This document shows, piece after piece, positions 28,597 to 37,272 of a stretch of DNA of 64,000 nt. Numbering within the stretch: the first letter of the stretch is position 1; each line of letters opens with the position of its first letter. Under the pieces are notes generated by a model. That model was not told the origin of the DNA. It saw nothing but the letters and a program-made list of their open reading frames with translations, and searched no databases. Location of the stretch: the NCBI GenBank assembly GCA_003023565.1, contig PXSA01000018.1:23765-87764 (forward strand), written 5' to 3'. Source of the DNA: Halobacteriales archaeon QS_9_68_17 (GTDB lineage: Archaea > Halobacteriota > Halobacteria > Halobacteriales > Natronoarchaeaceae). Made by a program: the position numbers and the translations under genes.

Positions 28597-28651
28597 ATTG
28601 GTAACGCTCCCGCCGAGTGAACAACGGGGGTACCTGCTACAGCAGGGATGG

Positions 28652-29380
28652 TTACGAGAGATCCAGGAGCTTCTGTTCGGCCTTGTGGAGGTGTTCGTGA
28701 ACAGTCGAGGTCGTTACATTCAGTTCTTCGGCGAGGTCGGCAGCAGTCGCCGTTTTCGGATGTGCATAGTATCCCGGCTGGCGAGCCGGTTGGAACACCT
28801 CACGCTACTTAGCCGATAACCGGGAGAGGGGGAGCGTTCCCGTTCCAGCACGGGAGTCGACTTCAGCGATTCCAATGAGTTCGATTCGCGCGGCTTCGAG
28901 GTCCCGAACCTCATCAAGCGCAGTCCGGATCGGGTGACGGTCCTCGTGCGTCAGGAGCGTCCAGTGTTCGACACCGTCGTGGATATCGACTGGCGCTCCG
29001 TAGACGAATCCTCGGGACATGAACGCATCACTGACCTGTTTGGTCGGATCGTGTTCGACGAGCAGTTCCCGTTATGATTTGCCAGGGGAAACCGGCACAT
29101 CGTGTTCGTGATCGTGTGTCATCTCCGCGACGGAGAACGCATGTCCCGATGCGCGGACGGTTTCGACAGCCCCGTCCAGGGCTGACTGTTGGTCACTGAA
29201 CAGTGTCACGTGGCTGTTCACCCGACGGTCAGCGGTGTGATAGACACCACGGCCGAGGATCCCGACCTGGGTTTCCGACGAGAGGTCGATGAGCCAGCAT
29301 TCGGGGTGACGAACAGCTAACTCGACACGAAGGGCACCACCGCTCCTGTGAGGATCACTACGAGACTGTGATCCGGTCAT
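28652..29380 (-). pseudogene. HTH-10 (Bat-like) transcription regulator with two in-frame stops
   Basis: One continuous 243-codon frame with two nonsense codons. The N-terminal part has LRVELAVRHPECWLIDL and GRGVYHTADRRVNSHVTLF. A TAA at 29074-29072 replaces an expected Tyr between SPGKS and RELLVEHDP. The middle part has MSRGFVYGAPVDIHDGVEHW. A TAG at 28807-28805 replaces an expected Gln between LSAK and REVFQPARQPGYY. The HTH end is ATAADLAEELNVTTSTVHEH and ends LLDLS. No frameshift is needed. The start overlaps the 3' end of hisH by 23 bp. Proteins of this family regulate diverse haloarchaeal genes. Confidence 0.85.
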
Positions 29381-30002
29381 CCTGATATTCTTCTGCGCAT
29401 GTCACGAAATTCCCAAGCACACGGAGGCCGAGCTCACCGCTTTTTTCGGGGTGGAACTGTGTCCCTACTACGTTCCCAGCCTCATTGGCAGCGATCGCTG
29501 CAAAGTCGAACCCGTAATCGCACGAGGCCACGGTGTGCTCAGCGACATCGGAGCCATAGGAGTGAACGAAATACGCGTACTCGTCATCGTCGACGCCATC
29601 GACGATCGGGTGGTCGCGCTCGATAGTCAACTGGTTCCACCCCATGTGTGGGACTTTCACTGTATCGCTGGGGAGCCGTTCGACACGACCAGGAATCAGG
29701 TTTAGCCCGTCGATGGTCTGTCCCTCTGGGACCCCCTCGGTGCTTTCTGTGAACATGAGTTGCAGTCCGACACAGATGCCGAGGATCGGGGTATCCTCAG
29801 CAGCTTCGACGAGGACATCGTGGAACGGTTTCGAGTTGCGTACACACTCGCCGAATGCACCGACCCCAAGGAGGACCAGCGCTTCCGCCTCAGCGATTTC
29901 GGCTGGGTCGTTCGAAAGGGACACCGTCGCATCGGCCCGTTCGAGCCCACGCCGAAGGCTCCGGAGGTTTCCAACCCCGTAGTCGATGATAGTGACGTTC
30001 AC
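29358..30002 (-). CDS. hisH: HisH, imidazole glycerol phosphate synthase glutaminase subunit
   Basis: 214-residue class I glutamine amidotransferase that supplies ammonia to HisF. The catalytic triad is Cys77 (LGICVGLQ), His184 and Glu186 (GTQFHPEKS). The N-terminal IIDYGVGNLRSL and the HisH-specific PHMGWNQL are present. It is intact in the middle of a decayed zone, as expected for an essential biosynthetic gene. A TATA-like gaaataacata is about 28-35 nt upstream of its ATG. Confidence 0.96.
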   Translation of the reverse strand: MNVTIIDYGVGNLRSLRRGLERADATVSLSNDPAEIAEAEALVLLGVGAFGECVRNSKPFHDVLVEAAEDTPILGICVGLQLMFTESTEGVPEGQTIDGLNLIPGRVERLPSDTVKVPHMGWNQLTIERDHPIVDGVDDDEYAYFVHSYGSDVAEHTVASCDYGFDFAAIAANEAGNVVGTQFHPEKSGELGLRVLGNFVTCAEEYQDDRITVS

Positions 30003-30750
30003 ATAGGGAACTAGCGACCACGGAGTATGTTATTTCTCATCCGGTAAAATATTACATTCGTTCTCCGAAGCAGACGTCTGCTAGCTGATCGTTGGTGCGA
30101 AGCGACACAGGGTGGGATCTCCAGTATGTCGATATGGATCCAGGAACCGCGCTCAGTCCGTTTTAACCTAAGAGCGTGGTGGGTCCTATGCATTGGGACG
30201 GTCGGTCTCAACTCTCGTACCGTCACAATCGATATAGCGCTATAAGGTTTACATGATCGGTATCGTCCACCCGATGGCGGCTTCGCCGGGGGTAGAGTGT
30301 GAGTCGAACGGAGGCGGGAGCACGACCGTTTCGGAGAACTGCCGGGTCGATGGGCTGTCTTTCTCGCGACGACGGGAGAGCGCTCGACGCCGAACCCGAC
30401 ATGGCTGTCAGCCCCCGTTTCGCTAAACACCGCCGGGGAGACGGCCGGAACGTAAGACGGTAGGTACGATATTCGGCTCGGGGAGAGTGACTGCGACCCC
30501 TGGAGACCGTGCGTTCCGTGCGACGCCGGGTCTGGGACGTGTTTCCCCGGTGGCGCGTCCCCACGTCCGAGTCGCGTATCGACAACGGGAAACAGCGCCA
30601 GAAACCACGTCCTACGGCGGGAAGCCGACCATCGCCGACGATAGTGCGGGACTCCGCCGTCCGCGAGACGATCGCGCACTATCGGGCGTACGGCTCACTG
30701 AACACAGTACTCAGTACCGGATTCGTCTCCGTAAGCGACGCAAGTGTTGA
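30003..30750. other. Non-coding accessory stretch
   Basis: About 750 bp between hisH and the IS-like remnant. Frames exist but have no haloarchaeal codon bias and no recognisable product. A small palindrome atagcgctat is near 30236. It is probably eroded sequence. Confidence 0.45.
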
Positions 30751-31190
30751 CATTCTCCCCGCCCTAAAGGGCGAGAATTCCCCGAAGGGGAGTTCAAGAT
30801 TGCGCGTTTCCTCGGTGGTGAAGTACGCTTTCGCGTTCCACGTCGGCGGTTATCTCCCAATTATGACCGAGGGAGTGCGTTACAGCGCGTGTAGCCGTGT
30901 CAAAGCGGCCTTCCGTCCCGGTCACGCCGGGCGCTTCCGCGGGACGAATACCGTTCGTCCCTCCACGGCGGGGTATTCAGCCCGCACGGTACCACGATTC
31001 GCGTCGGCCAAGCCGGTACGTCGTGGACTGGAGTCGGATTTGTTACCCCGTGGGAGGTGGACGCGAAGCGTCCGTACTAGCGAAGCTGGTTTGTCCCGGC
31101 GAGGGAACTCCGGTAGGCTATCGTGTGAGAGCAAGTGGCATGAACGTGTCGGATTCATCCCCGCCCCGAAGGGCGGGGCTTTCTCCTTGA
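30751..31190. mobile_element. IS200/IS605-like non-autonomous element remnant
   Basis: About 440 bp bounded by two GC-rich hairpins. On the left, 30752-30778 (cgccct/agggcg core inside attctc/gagaat) is followed by cccc-GAA-gggg (30780-30790). On the right, 31159-31178 has arms ccccgccc/gggcgggg with loop cgaa, followed by ctttctcctt. An internal hairpin ggacgc/gcgtcc with GAA loop is at 31059-31073. Subterminal hairpins without terminal inverted repeats are the hallmark of IS200/IS605 ends. No transposase frame survives; a 97-codon frame (30897-31190) is not recognisable. The boundaries are approximate. Confidence 0.4.
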
Positions 31191-32021
31191 ACTTCCGTAA
31201 CGACGGTCCGGCCCGCTGATCGGCGTCGCCGCGGCACCGTAACAGGTGAGTCCTCCGGTCAGGTATCCTGAGGCCCCGGCGATGAACCGGCGTAGACTGT
31301 AACAGGATCCTTCGGTATCGATCGTAGAGTCGGCAGTCGAGGCGTAGCCGGCGGGCAAGCGCTTCGAGGGGGTCGGGAGAGGCGGTGGCCGCCTTCCTAA
31401 CTGTTGACGGCGTAAATGTCCGATCCGGCCCCGGTCGCGGCGGCGACAGGACCGCCCTCAGGCCCGGGACGGGAGACTACTCATTCCCGGCAGGTCGCTC
31501 GGTTGAGAGTCCCTGACCGGATCAGTTCCTGTCGACCGCTTACTACAGTGATCCCACTCTGATCGAGTGAAGCGAAGACAGTGTGGGCGGTCAGCGGATC
31601 GGAGGCGTTCGGTAGAGTCGCCGACGTTCAGGTCCGGAGCGACGCGGATCCTGACCTCCTGAAGAAGACAGATACCACGAAGACGATCCCGTTTCGAGGG
31701 CGTAACCCCGGGGGTAAGAAGACGGGAATGCCCTTCCAGATCGGCGGTGTATCCGCTCAATAATGACAGACTACGTACAGGGATGGCGGTCGGATCGAGT
31801 CTATCCCGTTCGACAAGTCGCGGGTTCTCTCGTCGCCCCCTGACACCCCTGAACCGAATTACATCTTATCCGTAGATGTAGCACTACATGCTTGATGCTT
31901 AGTACTACAATCACGTATTACAGAGATAGTATGGCGATTCTGGGGTACCACATGCGAGAATAAGGGACGTTATTTGTGTTCGTGGGACAGATTAAAGCGG
32001 GAGGCCCGAGAGCGATAGACC
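31191..32021. other. Intergenic stretch before the recombinase operon
   Basis: About 830 bp. The first 600 bp are non-coding to my eye. On the minus strand, 31452-31393 could encode an eroded C-terminus (VAAATGAGSDIYAVNS), which is weak. The last 150 bp are strikingly A/T-rich for this genome and carry small repeats (see the entry at 31876), followed by the operon promoter (agattaaagcg, near 31990). Confidence 0.5.
31876..31907. promoter_or_regulatory. Repeated ACTACA motifs upstream of the recombinase operon
   Basis: Inverted repeat atgtag-ca-ctacat at 31876-31889, followed by a palindrome tagtacta at 31900-31907. The motif ACTACA occurs twice on the plus strand (31883-31888, 31903-31908) and as its complement TGTAG once. 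They lie 115-145 bp before the ATG of the DUF5805-like gene. They could be binding sites for that protein or crossover sites for the recombinase. Confidence 0.4.
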
Positions 32022-32441
32022 ATGTCGAGCGATGGTGACGAGACGGAGCGGACAGTCGTCAAAACGTACGTTCCCCGATACCAAAAGGAGACTTGGACCG
32101 ACCACGCCGACGAACTCGACATGAGCCAGAGCGAGTTCGTGCGGACGATGGTTCAGGCCGGCCGGCGGGGGTTCGACGGAGGGGCGTCTGAGCGGCCCGA
32201 CCCCGGGGGGTCGAGCCCTGATGATGACGTTTCGACGGGGACCTACGACGGGGGCGACGGCCTCGACGACCGCGTGCTCTCGGTACTCGACGGCGAGGAG
32301 TACCTCGACTGGGAGGCGCTGGTCGAAGCGCTCACGGGAGACATCGAGAGCCGACTCGAAGACGTACTACAGGAACTCCAGTCCCGAGACGAGGTGCGAT
32401 ACAGCGGTCGGCACGGCGGGTACGCCCGGGTGGAGCGATGA
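32022..32441 (+). CDS. DUF5805-like accessory protein of the recombinase
   Basis: 139 residues. Residues 12-50 (VVKTYVPRYQKETWTDHADE, then LDMSQSEFVRTMVQAGRRG) have a ribbon-helix-helix look, suggesting DNA binding. A Gly/Asp/Pro-rich linker follows, then a helical C-terminal part (DWEALVEALTGDIESRLEDVLQ) resembling a winged helix. The stop overlaps the recombinase start by 4 bp (ATGA), so they are translated together. Proteins of this type usually precede the same recombinase in haloarchaea; a directionality or regulatory role is inference. Confidence 0.8.
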   Translation: MSSDGDETERTVVKTYVPRYQKETWTDHADELDMSQSEFVRTMVQAGRRGFDGGASERPDPGGSSPDDDVSTGTYDGGDGLDDRVLSVLDGEEYLDWEALVEALTGDIESRLEDVLQELQSRDEVRYSGRHGGYARVER

Positions 32442-33487
32442 GCGCGACAGGTCCCGCCGCCGGCGACGTCGACGACCCGGTCGGCTACTTCCTTCAGGAC
32501 GTCGCGTACCACGGCAAGAGCGAGCGGACGAGAGACGCATACGAGCGCGTTCTGCGTCGCTTCGAGACGTTTCTCGGGGACCCTAACCTGTCGGGAAGCG
32601 CGACGGCGCTCCCGGAGGCGACGCACAGGGACTGTATGGCCTGGATACACGAGATACGCGGCGACGTGGCCGAGAGCACCGTCGCGACGTACGCCTCCTA
32701 CCTCCACCGCTTCTACGCATACATGACGCAGGTCGGTGCCTTCGAGTCGAACCCGATGGCGCTCGTCGTCGAGGAGATGGACGAGACCATCGACACGGAC
32801 CCGGCGAGGCGCGATATACCGTTGGTCGATATGCGCGAGTTCATCGCGGGCCTCGCGCACCCGCTGGAGCGGGCCGTCGTCGTCACGCTCCTGAAAACAG
32901 GGATGCGCGTCGGCGAGCTCTGCAACCTCGACCGACGCGACGTCCACCTCTCCGGGGTGCCGTTCGACCGCGACGACGCCCCGATCAGAGCGCAACTCGC
33001 CGAGCGCCCGGATTCGCTGTACGTCGCCGCCGAACCGTCTCGCGGGGCGGTCGCCAACGGCGAGGAGCGGACGGCGTCGAACAAGCGCAAGCGGGCGACC
33101 GTGATCCCCGTCGACGACGAACTGAAGACGGTGCTCGGCCGCTGGCTCGCTGTCAGGCCGGACGCGCACTCGCCCGCGGACCCGCTGTTCGCCAGCACGA
33201 GCGGCGACTGGGGGAGTCGGCTCACGCCGGACATGGTGCATCATCTCGTCGAGCGCAACGCCAGAGATCACGGCTGGTACCAGTCCGGTGGCGGGGCAGA
33301 GGTAAACGTCACGCCGCACTACTTCCGACACTTCTTCACGACGCACCTCCGGGACCGCACTGGCGACCGCGGCGTCGTGAAGTACCTTCGCGGCGACGTG
33401 GCGCAGGACATCATCGACACCTACACCCACAACTGGGGCGACCGCCTGCGGGAGGTGTACGAGGCGAACGCGTACGAACTGCTGTAA
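32438..33487 (+). CDS. XerC/D-like tyrosine recombinase
   Basis: 349 residues. The N-terminal SAM-like core-binding domain is at 15-115. The catalytic domain has Arg157 (TGMRVGEL), the His294-x-x-Arg297 pair (HYFRHF) and the nucleophile Tyr329 (DTYTHNW). The position usually filled by the second His (LGH) reads RGD, with Asp320, a variant seen in haloarchaeal members. Such enzymes cut and rejoin DNA at specific sites. It is intact and cotranscribed with the preceding gene. A GC hairpin and an array of further hairpins start a few bases after its stop, which may be its substrate or a mobile element captured next to it. Confidence 0.92.
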   Translation: MSATGPAAGDVDDPVGYFLQDVAYHGKSERTRDAYERVLRRFETFLGDPNLSGSATALPEATHRDCMAWIHEIRGDVAESTVATYASYLHRFYAYMTQVGAFESNPMALVVEEMDETIDTDPARRDIPLVDMREFIAGLAHPLERAVVVTLLKTGMRVGELCNLDRRDVHLSGVPFDRDDAPIRAQLAERPDSLYVAAEPSRGAVANGEERTASNKRKRATVIPVDDELKTVLGRWLAVRPDAHSPADPLFASTSGDWGSRLTPDMVHHLVERNARDHGWYQSGGGAEVNVTPHYFRHFFTTHLRDRTGDRGVVKYLRGDVAQDIIDTYTHNWGDRLREVYEANAYELL

Positions 33488-33491
33488 ACTA

Positions 33492-33548
33492 CCCCGCCCT
33501 ACTCGCTCCCTCGGGCCTTGCGGCCTCGGTCACTCCTTGAGGGCGGGG
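33492..33548. repeat. IS200/IS605-end-like hairpin, copy 1
   Basis: Arms ccccgccct (33492-33500) and agggcgggg (33540-33548) enclose a 39-nt loop with its own ggcc-ttgc-ggcc stem and the words ctcgctccctc and actcc. The first arm begins four bases after the recombinase stop. A diverged second copy is at 33911-33962. It may double as the terminator of the recombinase operon. Confidence 0.5.
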
Positions 33549-33589
33549 CTTTACCGAAACGACACTGTGCCCCGCGACCCCGTGTGGTT

Positions 33590-33810
33590 CGAGAGAACGA
33601 AGCTCTCTCGTCATACCGAGGGAACGGAGTTCCCTCGTAGCTCGCGGGACCGAAGGTCCCGCTCACTCACGAAAGGCGCGAAGCGCCTTTCGAACGTTTA
33701 ATTCCCGGTGTTCTCGCGCTCTCCCCCAGCTTGGGGGACACGGAGGCCAGTGACATGTGTTCGCGGTCGTCGTTCCCGAGTGTCGGGTGCGAGGCCGTTA
33801 GGCCTCGCAC
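33590..33810. repeat. Array of six short perfect hairpins
   Basis: Six hairpins in 221 bp. 33590-33610: cgagaga/tctctcg arms with one mismatch, loop GAA. 33617-33637: 9-bp arms cgagggaac/gttccctcg, loop GGA. 33644-33662: 8-bp arms gcgggacc/ggtcccgc, loop GAA. 33670-33692: 10-bp arms cgaaaggcgc/gcgcctttcg, loop GAA. 33722-33738: 7-bp arms tccccca/tggggga, loop GCT. 33787-33810: 10-bp arms gtgcgaggcc/ggcctcgcac, loop GTTA. Arm sequences all differ while the loop G-N-A is shared by the first four, so structure rather than sequence seems conserved. No frame across the array looks coding. Confidence 0.85.
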
Positions 33811-33910
33811 CACAGGAGCCAGTTTACTCATGACTCTACCGACCCCGACTTGTGCGAGGACGGCAGTAACTCATTGTCGCGAGACGGACGGAAGAAAACC
33901 TTTCGAACGC

Positions 33911-33962
33911 GCCTCCTCTCCGCCCTACCGCTCGCTTCGCTCGCGCTTGAGGACGGAGGCTC
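33911..33962. repeat. IS200/IS605-end-like hairpin, copy 2
   Basis: gcctcctctccgccctac, then a cgctcgcttcgctcgcg core, then cttgaggacggaggctcc. It is a diverged copy of the hairpin at 33492-33548 (shared cgccctac and cttgaggNcggNgct). The arms are cctccg-type with substitutions kept complementary. The two copies bracket the hairpin array, about 500 bp overall, suggesting a non-autonomous element. Confidence 0.4.
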
Positions 33963-34199
33963 CGTGCTACCGCTTGCTGAACTCGTTTTCTCTCGTCCAG
34001 ACAGTGATGCGTACCGCGCGATCGGAGGCGGTCGACCTCGCCCTGATAAATCACATCTCGATATACCGAATCTCACATTCGAGCGCGCTAAGCTCGAGTC
34101 CCCGTCTTGCCGGGACGGCGGTCAGACGGGGGCTCTAACCGGTGAGTAGCCCCGTCGGGACTCCTCGCGATCCGCGCGACCGCAGGGAGTTAGCGCGTT

Positions 34200-34560
34200 C
34201 CACACGACGTACGACACGAATGGCCACGCGACGGGCGCAGTTCGACGCCGGGGGGATGGCCTGCTGGTTCTGCGCGGAGGGCATCCACAAGGCGTACGAG
34301 CGGACAGAGGGGGTCGAAGACGTCGACGTAAGCCTCACCCACGAGGGGGTCCCGCGTCGAGTACGACGACCGCGTCGCCGCCGCGACGACCGGGCTCGTG
34401 CATCCGGTCTTCGCGATGATCGTGATAGTGCTTTCGGTGTCCGCCGTCTTCGCGAACAGCTCCGGGGGCAGTTGCTCCCCGGCGAAGGCGTCAACGCGGA
34501 CTTCGCCGTCGAGAGGAGGCGGAGTCGTCGGGGTCGTAGCCGGGTCGCCGACCGGTTTAT
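34200..34560 (+). pseudogene. Deleted copper-type P-type ATPase remnant
   Basis: The first 45 codons read MATRRAQFDAGGMACWFCAE and continue with GIHKAYERTEGVEDVDVSLT, a heavy-metal-associated domain with a CxxC metal site. After a frameshift near 34353 the sequence jumps to VEYDDRVAAATTGLVHPVFA and MIVIVLSVSAVFANSSGG, which match the last membrane helix and tail of such ATPases. Several hundred residues between (phosphorylation and ATP-binding domains) are missing. This is an internal deletion plus frameshifts. A separate complete P-type ATPase is at 46634-48922. Confidence 0.7.
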
Positions 34561-34574
34561 TTCGCGGCGCGAGG

Positions 34575-34890
34575 TGCGGACGTACGTGACGGACGGCGAG
34601 ACCCGCGTGGCCCGTGGAGCGGACCTATTCGGACGACGAACGGAACACGACTATCCTCACGTACGCCACTCCCGACGGCGAGCAGTGTTTCCGGAGGGAG
34701 CGAGCGCTCACGTCGTTCAGGGACGTCCGGGACACGACCGCGGCCGTCGAGGTCGGCCCGGAGAACCTCGGGACCGTGGACGACCCCGACCTGCGGGAGC
34801 AGTACGCCGTCGAGGCGCGCCGGATGGCCGAAGTCCACGACCCCGACGACGATCTGATAGCGGTCACGACGCGTCGTCGACCGGCACCGC
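34575..34890 (+). pseudogene. Remnant of a conserved haloarchaeal protein
   Basis: Coding-like segment VERTYSDDERNTTILTYATP, then DGEQCFRRERALTSFRDVRD and ending near [19 protein letters not shown]. An N-terminal piece VTDGETRVAR is one base out of frame just before 34614. The frame then runs on as an Arg/Pro-rich antisense shadow into btuD, so the original stop is lost. I do not recognise the family. It may be a decayed partner of the ATPase remnant. Confidence 0.5.
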
Positions 34891-36108
34891 GGTACGGAGT
34901 CTCCGGACGGCGGCCGGCACGTCGTCCTCCGGAACGACGGTCGCCCGGCGACGGAGCGACTCGTAGGCCTCGCGCGCCTCGTCGCCGGCGCGGTTGCGCT
35001 CCTCGAACGGGCGCGTCTCCGTGACGACGAGACGACTCGCGTCGGCGAGAACCGAGAACACCTCGCGGTTCCCGTGGGTCACTACCGGGTCCGCGAGCAC
35101 CGTCGCGTCCGCGGCGGCGACCCGGTCGGCGAGCGCTTCGAGCGCGGCGTCGTCTACTGCCTCGAACGGCGCACTCGCGAGGACGTCCGCGCCCTGCGCC
35201 CGCGCGGTTTCGGCGGCCGCGTCGCCTTCGGGCACCGGTCCCACCGAGCGCTCAACCCCGGCCGCGCCGAGCGCGTCGACCACCCGCGCGCCAGTCTCGC
35301 CGCCGCCGACCACGTGCACCGTCGCGTCGCCGGCGGGACGGCCGGAAAGCGCCGTGACCGAGAGGCCCCCGGTGACGCCGTCCCGCGAGACGACGGCGTC
35401 GGCGTCGAACCCGTCGGCGAGGTTCGCCTCCGAGAGCACCTCGTCGGGCGCGCCGTGTGCCAGCACGCCGCCGCCCGAGAGCATCACGAGTTCGTCGCAG
35501 TAGCGGGCCGCGAGGTCGAGGTCGTGGATCGCGGCGACGACGGTCTTCCCGTCGGCGACCAGGTCGGCGACGAGGTCCAGCGTCTCGACCTGGTGGTTCA
35601 CGTCGAGGCTAGCGGTGGGTTCGTCGAGCAGGAGGGCGGGCGCGTCCTGTGCGAGAGCGCGCGCGAGGAGGACGCGCTGGCGCTCCCCGCCGCTGACCGC
35701 CTCGACGGAGCGGTCGGCGAACCGCGCGACGCCGGTTCGCTCCATCGCGCGCTCGACGGCCTCGCGGTCGGCTTCCGTGGCGCGGCCGAAGCGGGAGCGG
35801 TAGGGATGCCGGCCCATCGCGACGACCGTCTCCACGTCGAAAGAGAAGGCGAGGTGCGTCTCCTGTGGCACCACGGCGACGCGCCTGCTCGCCGCCGTCG
35901 AGGCGAGGCCGTGCACGCCGTCGCCGTCGATCAGCACGCGCCCGGCGTCGGGCGCGAGCGCGCCGCTCACCGCCCGGAGGAGGGTGGTCTTCCCCGCGCC
36001 GTTCGGGCCGACGAGACCGACGAACGTGCCGCGACCGACGGTCGCGGAGACGCCCGCCAGCACCTCGGTCCCGCCGAGCGAGACGGTGACGTTCTCGATA
36101 TCGATCAC
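34864..36108 (-). CDS. btuD: BtuD, cobalamin-type ABC transporter ATPase
   Basis: 414 residues. ATPase domain at 1-250 with Walker A GPNGAGKT (34-41), signature SGGERQR and Walker [11 protein letters not shown]. Residues about 260-414 are a haloarchaeal extension with a Rossmann-like pattern ([21 protein letters not shown]) and a Val/Ala-rich fold, not found in bacterial BtuD. The start is the GTG at 36108, overlapping the TGA of btuC (G-TGA), so the two are coupled. It powers the btuC permease with btuF as binding protein. An iron-chelate substrate remains possible. Confidence 0.88.
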   Translation of the reverse strand: MIDIENVTVSLGGTEVLAGVSATVGRGTFVGLVGPNGAGKTTLLRAVSGALAPDAGRVLIDGDGVHGLASTAASRRVAVVPQETHLAFSFDVETVVAMGRHPYRSRFGRATEADREAVERAMERTGVARFADRSVEAVSGGERQRVLLARALAQDAPALLLDEPTASLDVNHQVETLDLVADLVADGKTVVAAIHDLDLAARYCDELVMLSGGGVLAHGAPDEVLSEANLADGFDADAVVSRDGVTGGLSVTALSGRPAGDATVHVVGGGETGARVVDALGAAGVERSVGPVPEGDAAAETARAQGADVLASAPFEAVDDAALEALADRVAAADATVLADPVVTHGNREVFSVLADASRLVVTETRPFEERNRAGDEAREAYESLRRRATVVPEDDVPAAVRRLRTAVPVDDAS

Positions 36109-37232
36109 AGCGCGGTCACCTCCCTGCGGCGGAGGAGAAAGAGGAAGAAGGGCGCGCCGAGCGCCGCCGTGACGATGCCGACGGGCACCTCGGCCGGCCC
36201 GGAACGCGCGAGCGTGTCGGTCGCGACGAGGAAGGACGCGCCGGCGAGCGCGCTCGTCGGGAGCAGGACGCGGTGGTCCGGGCCGACGATGAGGCGCATC
36301 ACGTGCGGGACGATGAGGCCGACGAACCCGATGACGCCGGCGACGGCCACCGCCGCCGCGGTGACGAGACTCGCGAGCGCGAGGAGGAGTCGCTTCGTTC
36401 GCTTCACCTCGACGCCGAGGTGGGTCGCGTCCTCCTCGCCGAGCAGGAGGACGTTCAGGTCCTCCGCGAACGCAAGCAGGGCGATGAACCCGAAGGCGGC
36501 GACGGGGAGGGCGAACTCCACGTCGCCCCACGACGACGCCCGGAGGTTGCCCATCAGCCAGTACATCGCCTCGCGCAGTTGCTCGCCGGAGAGCACGAGC
36601 AGGTAGGAGACGCCCGCGCCGAGGAACGTCTGGACGGCGACCCCGGCGAGCAGCAGCGTCGCGACGGGCGTCCGGCCGCCCTCGGTCGCGATGGCGTAGA
36701 CGAGGAAGGCCGCCGCCAGCGCGCCGCCGAACGCGGCCGTCCGTGGGCCGACGGGCACGGCGCGCGGGAGCGCGATGGCCGCCACCGCACCGACCGCGGC
36801 CCCGGTCGAGACGCCGATGATGGAGGGGTCGGCCATCGGGTTGCGGAAGAACCCCTGCATCACGGTGCCAGCGGCGGCGAGCGCGAACCCGACCACGCCC
36901 GCGAGCGCGATCCGCGGCAGGCGGAGACTGCCGACGATCCGCTGGTCCGTCTCGGAGACCGGCAGCGAGAACGGGTGGACGTAGCCCACGTCGACGCCGG
37001 GGATCGGTACGGAGGTGGACGCGGGCGGTAACGGGACGTGCGAGACCGTGACACCGAGCGACGCGGGGATGGCCACCGCGTTGAGCGCCGCCTTCGCTAC
37101 GACCCCGTAGTCGAGCGAGACGGGGCCGATCGCGGCGCTGACGACGACGACGACGGCGAACAGGAGGGAGAGAGCGGCCGACCAGGCCGCCGCGCGGACG
37201 CCAGTGTGCATGCGTTGCAATCCGAGTTGCAT
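36105..37232 (-). CDS. btuC: BtuC, cobalamin/iron-chelate ABC permease
   Basis: 375 residues with about ten membrane helices of the FecCD/BtuC family. Signatures are [39 protein letters not shown] and, near the C-terminus, [23 protein letters not shown] loop insert at about 50-95 ([16 protein letters not shown]) is longer than in bacteria. The ATG at 37232 faces btuF across 40 bp. It forms the translocation pore with btuD. Confidence 0.92.
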   Translation of the reverse strand: MQLGLQRMHTGVRAAAWSAALSLLFAVVVVVSAAIGPVSLDYGVVAKAALNAVAIPASLGVTVSHVPLPPASTSVPIPGVDVGYVHPFSLPVSETDQRIVGSLRLPRIALAGVVGFALAAAGTVMQGFFRNPMADPSIIGVSTGAAVGAVAAIALPRAVPVGPRTAAFGGALAAAFLVYAIATEGGRTPVATLLLAGVAVQTFLGAGVSYLLVLSGEQLREAMYWLMGNLRASSWGDVEFALPVAAFGFIALLAFAEDLNVLLLGEEDATHLGVEVKRTKRLLLALASLVTAAAVAVAGVIGFVGLIVPHVMRLIVGPDHRVLLPTSALAGASFLVATDTLARSGPAEVPVGIVTAALGAPFFLFLLRRREVTAL

Positions 37233-37272
37233 TAGGTAAATACTTATTGTCTACCCTTCGAACGACCAGACG
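37233..37272. promoter_or_regulatory. Divergent promoter of btuCD and btuF
   Basis: Only 40 bp separate two opposite starts. It is A/T-rich (taggtaaatacttattgtc), giving TATA elements in both directions, about 25-30 nt from each start. The border with btuC carries a ttagg half-site, but no complete palindrome is present. Both transcripts are likely leaderless and coregulated. Confidence 0.6.

Noticed and set aside
28805-28807. TAG in the HTH-10 gene read as pyrrolysine.
   Set aside because: No pylT/pylS or methylamine genes are present here, and the same gene has an unrelated TAA, so nonsense mutation is simpler.
30897-31190. 97-codon frame inside the IS-like remnant as a transposase fragment.
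   Set aside because: It lacks the DDE, HUH or RuvC-like motifs of known transposases and has no normal codon bias.
31191-31760. Minus-strand frame 31458-31760 and an eroded C-terminus at about 31393-31452.
   Set aside because: There is no codon bias or recognisable product; the short C-terminal-like stretch is too weak to name.
33492-33548. Hairpin after the recombinase as a simple intrinsic terminator.
   Set aside because: The 39-nt structured loop and a diverged second copy 420 bp away are not expected of a terminator, though it may also serve as one.
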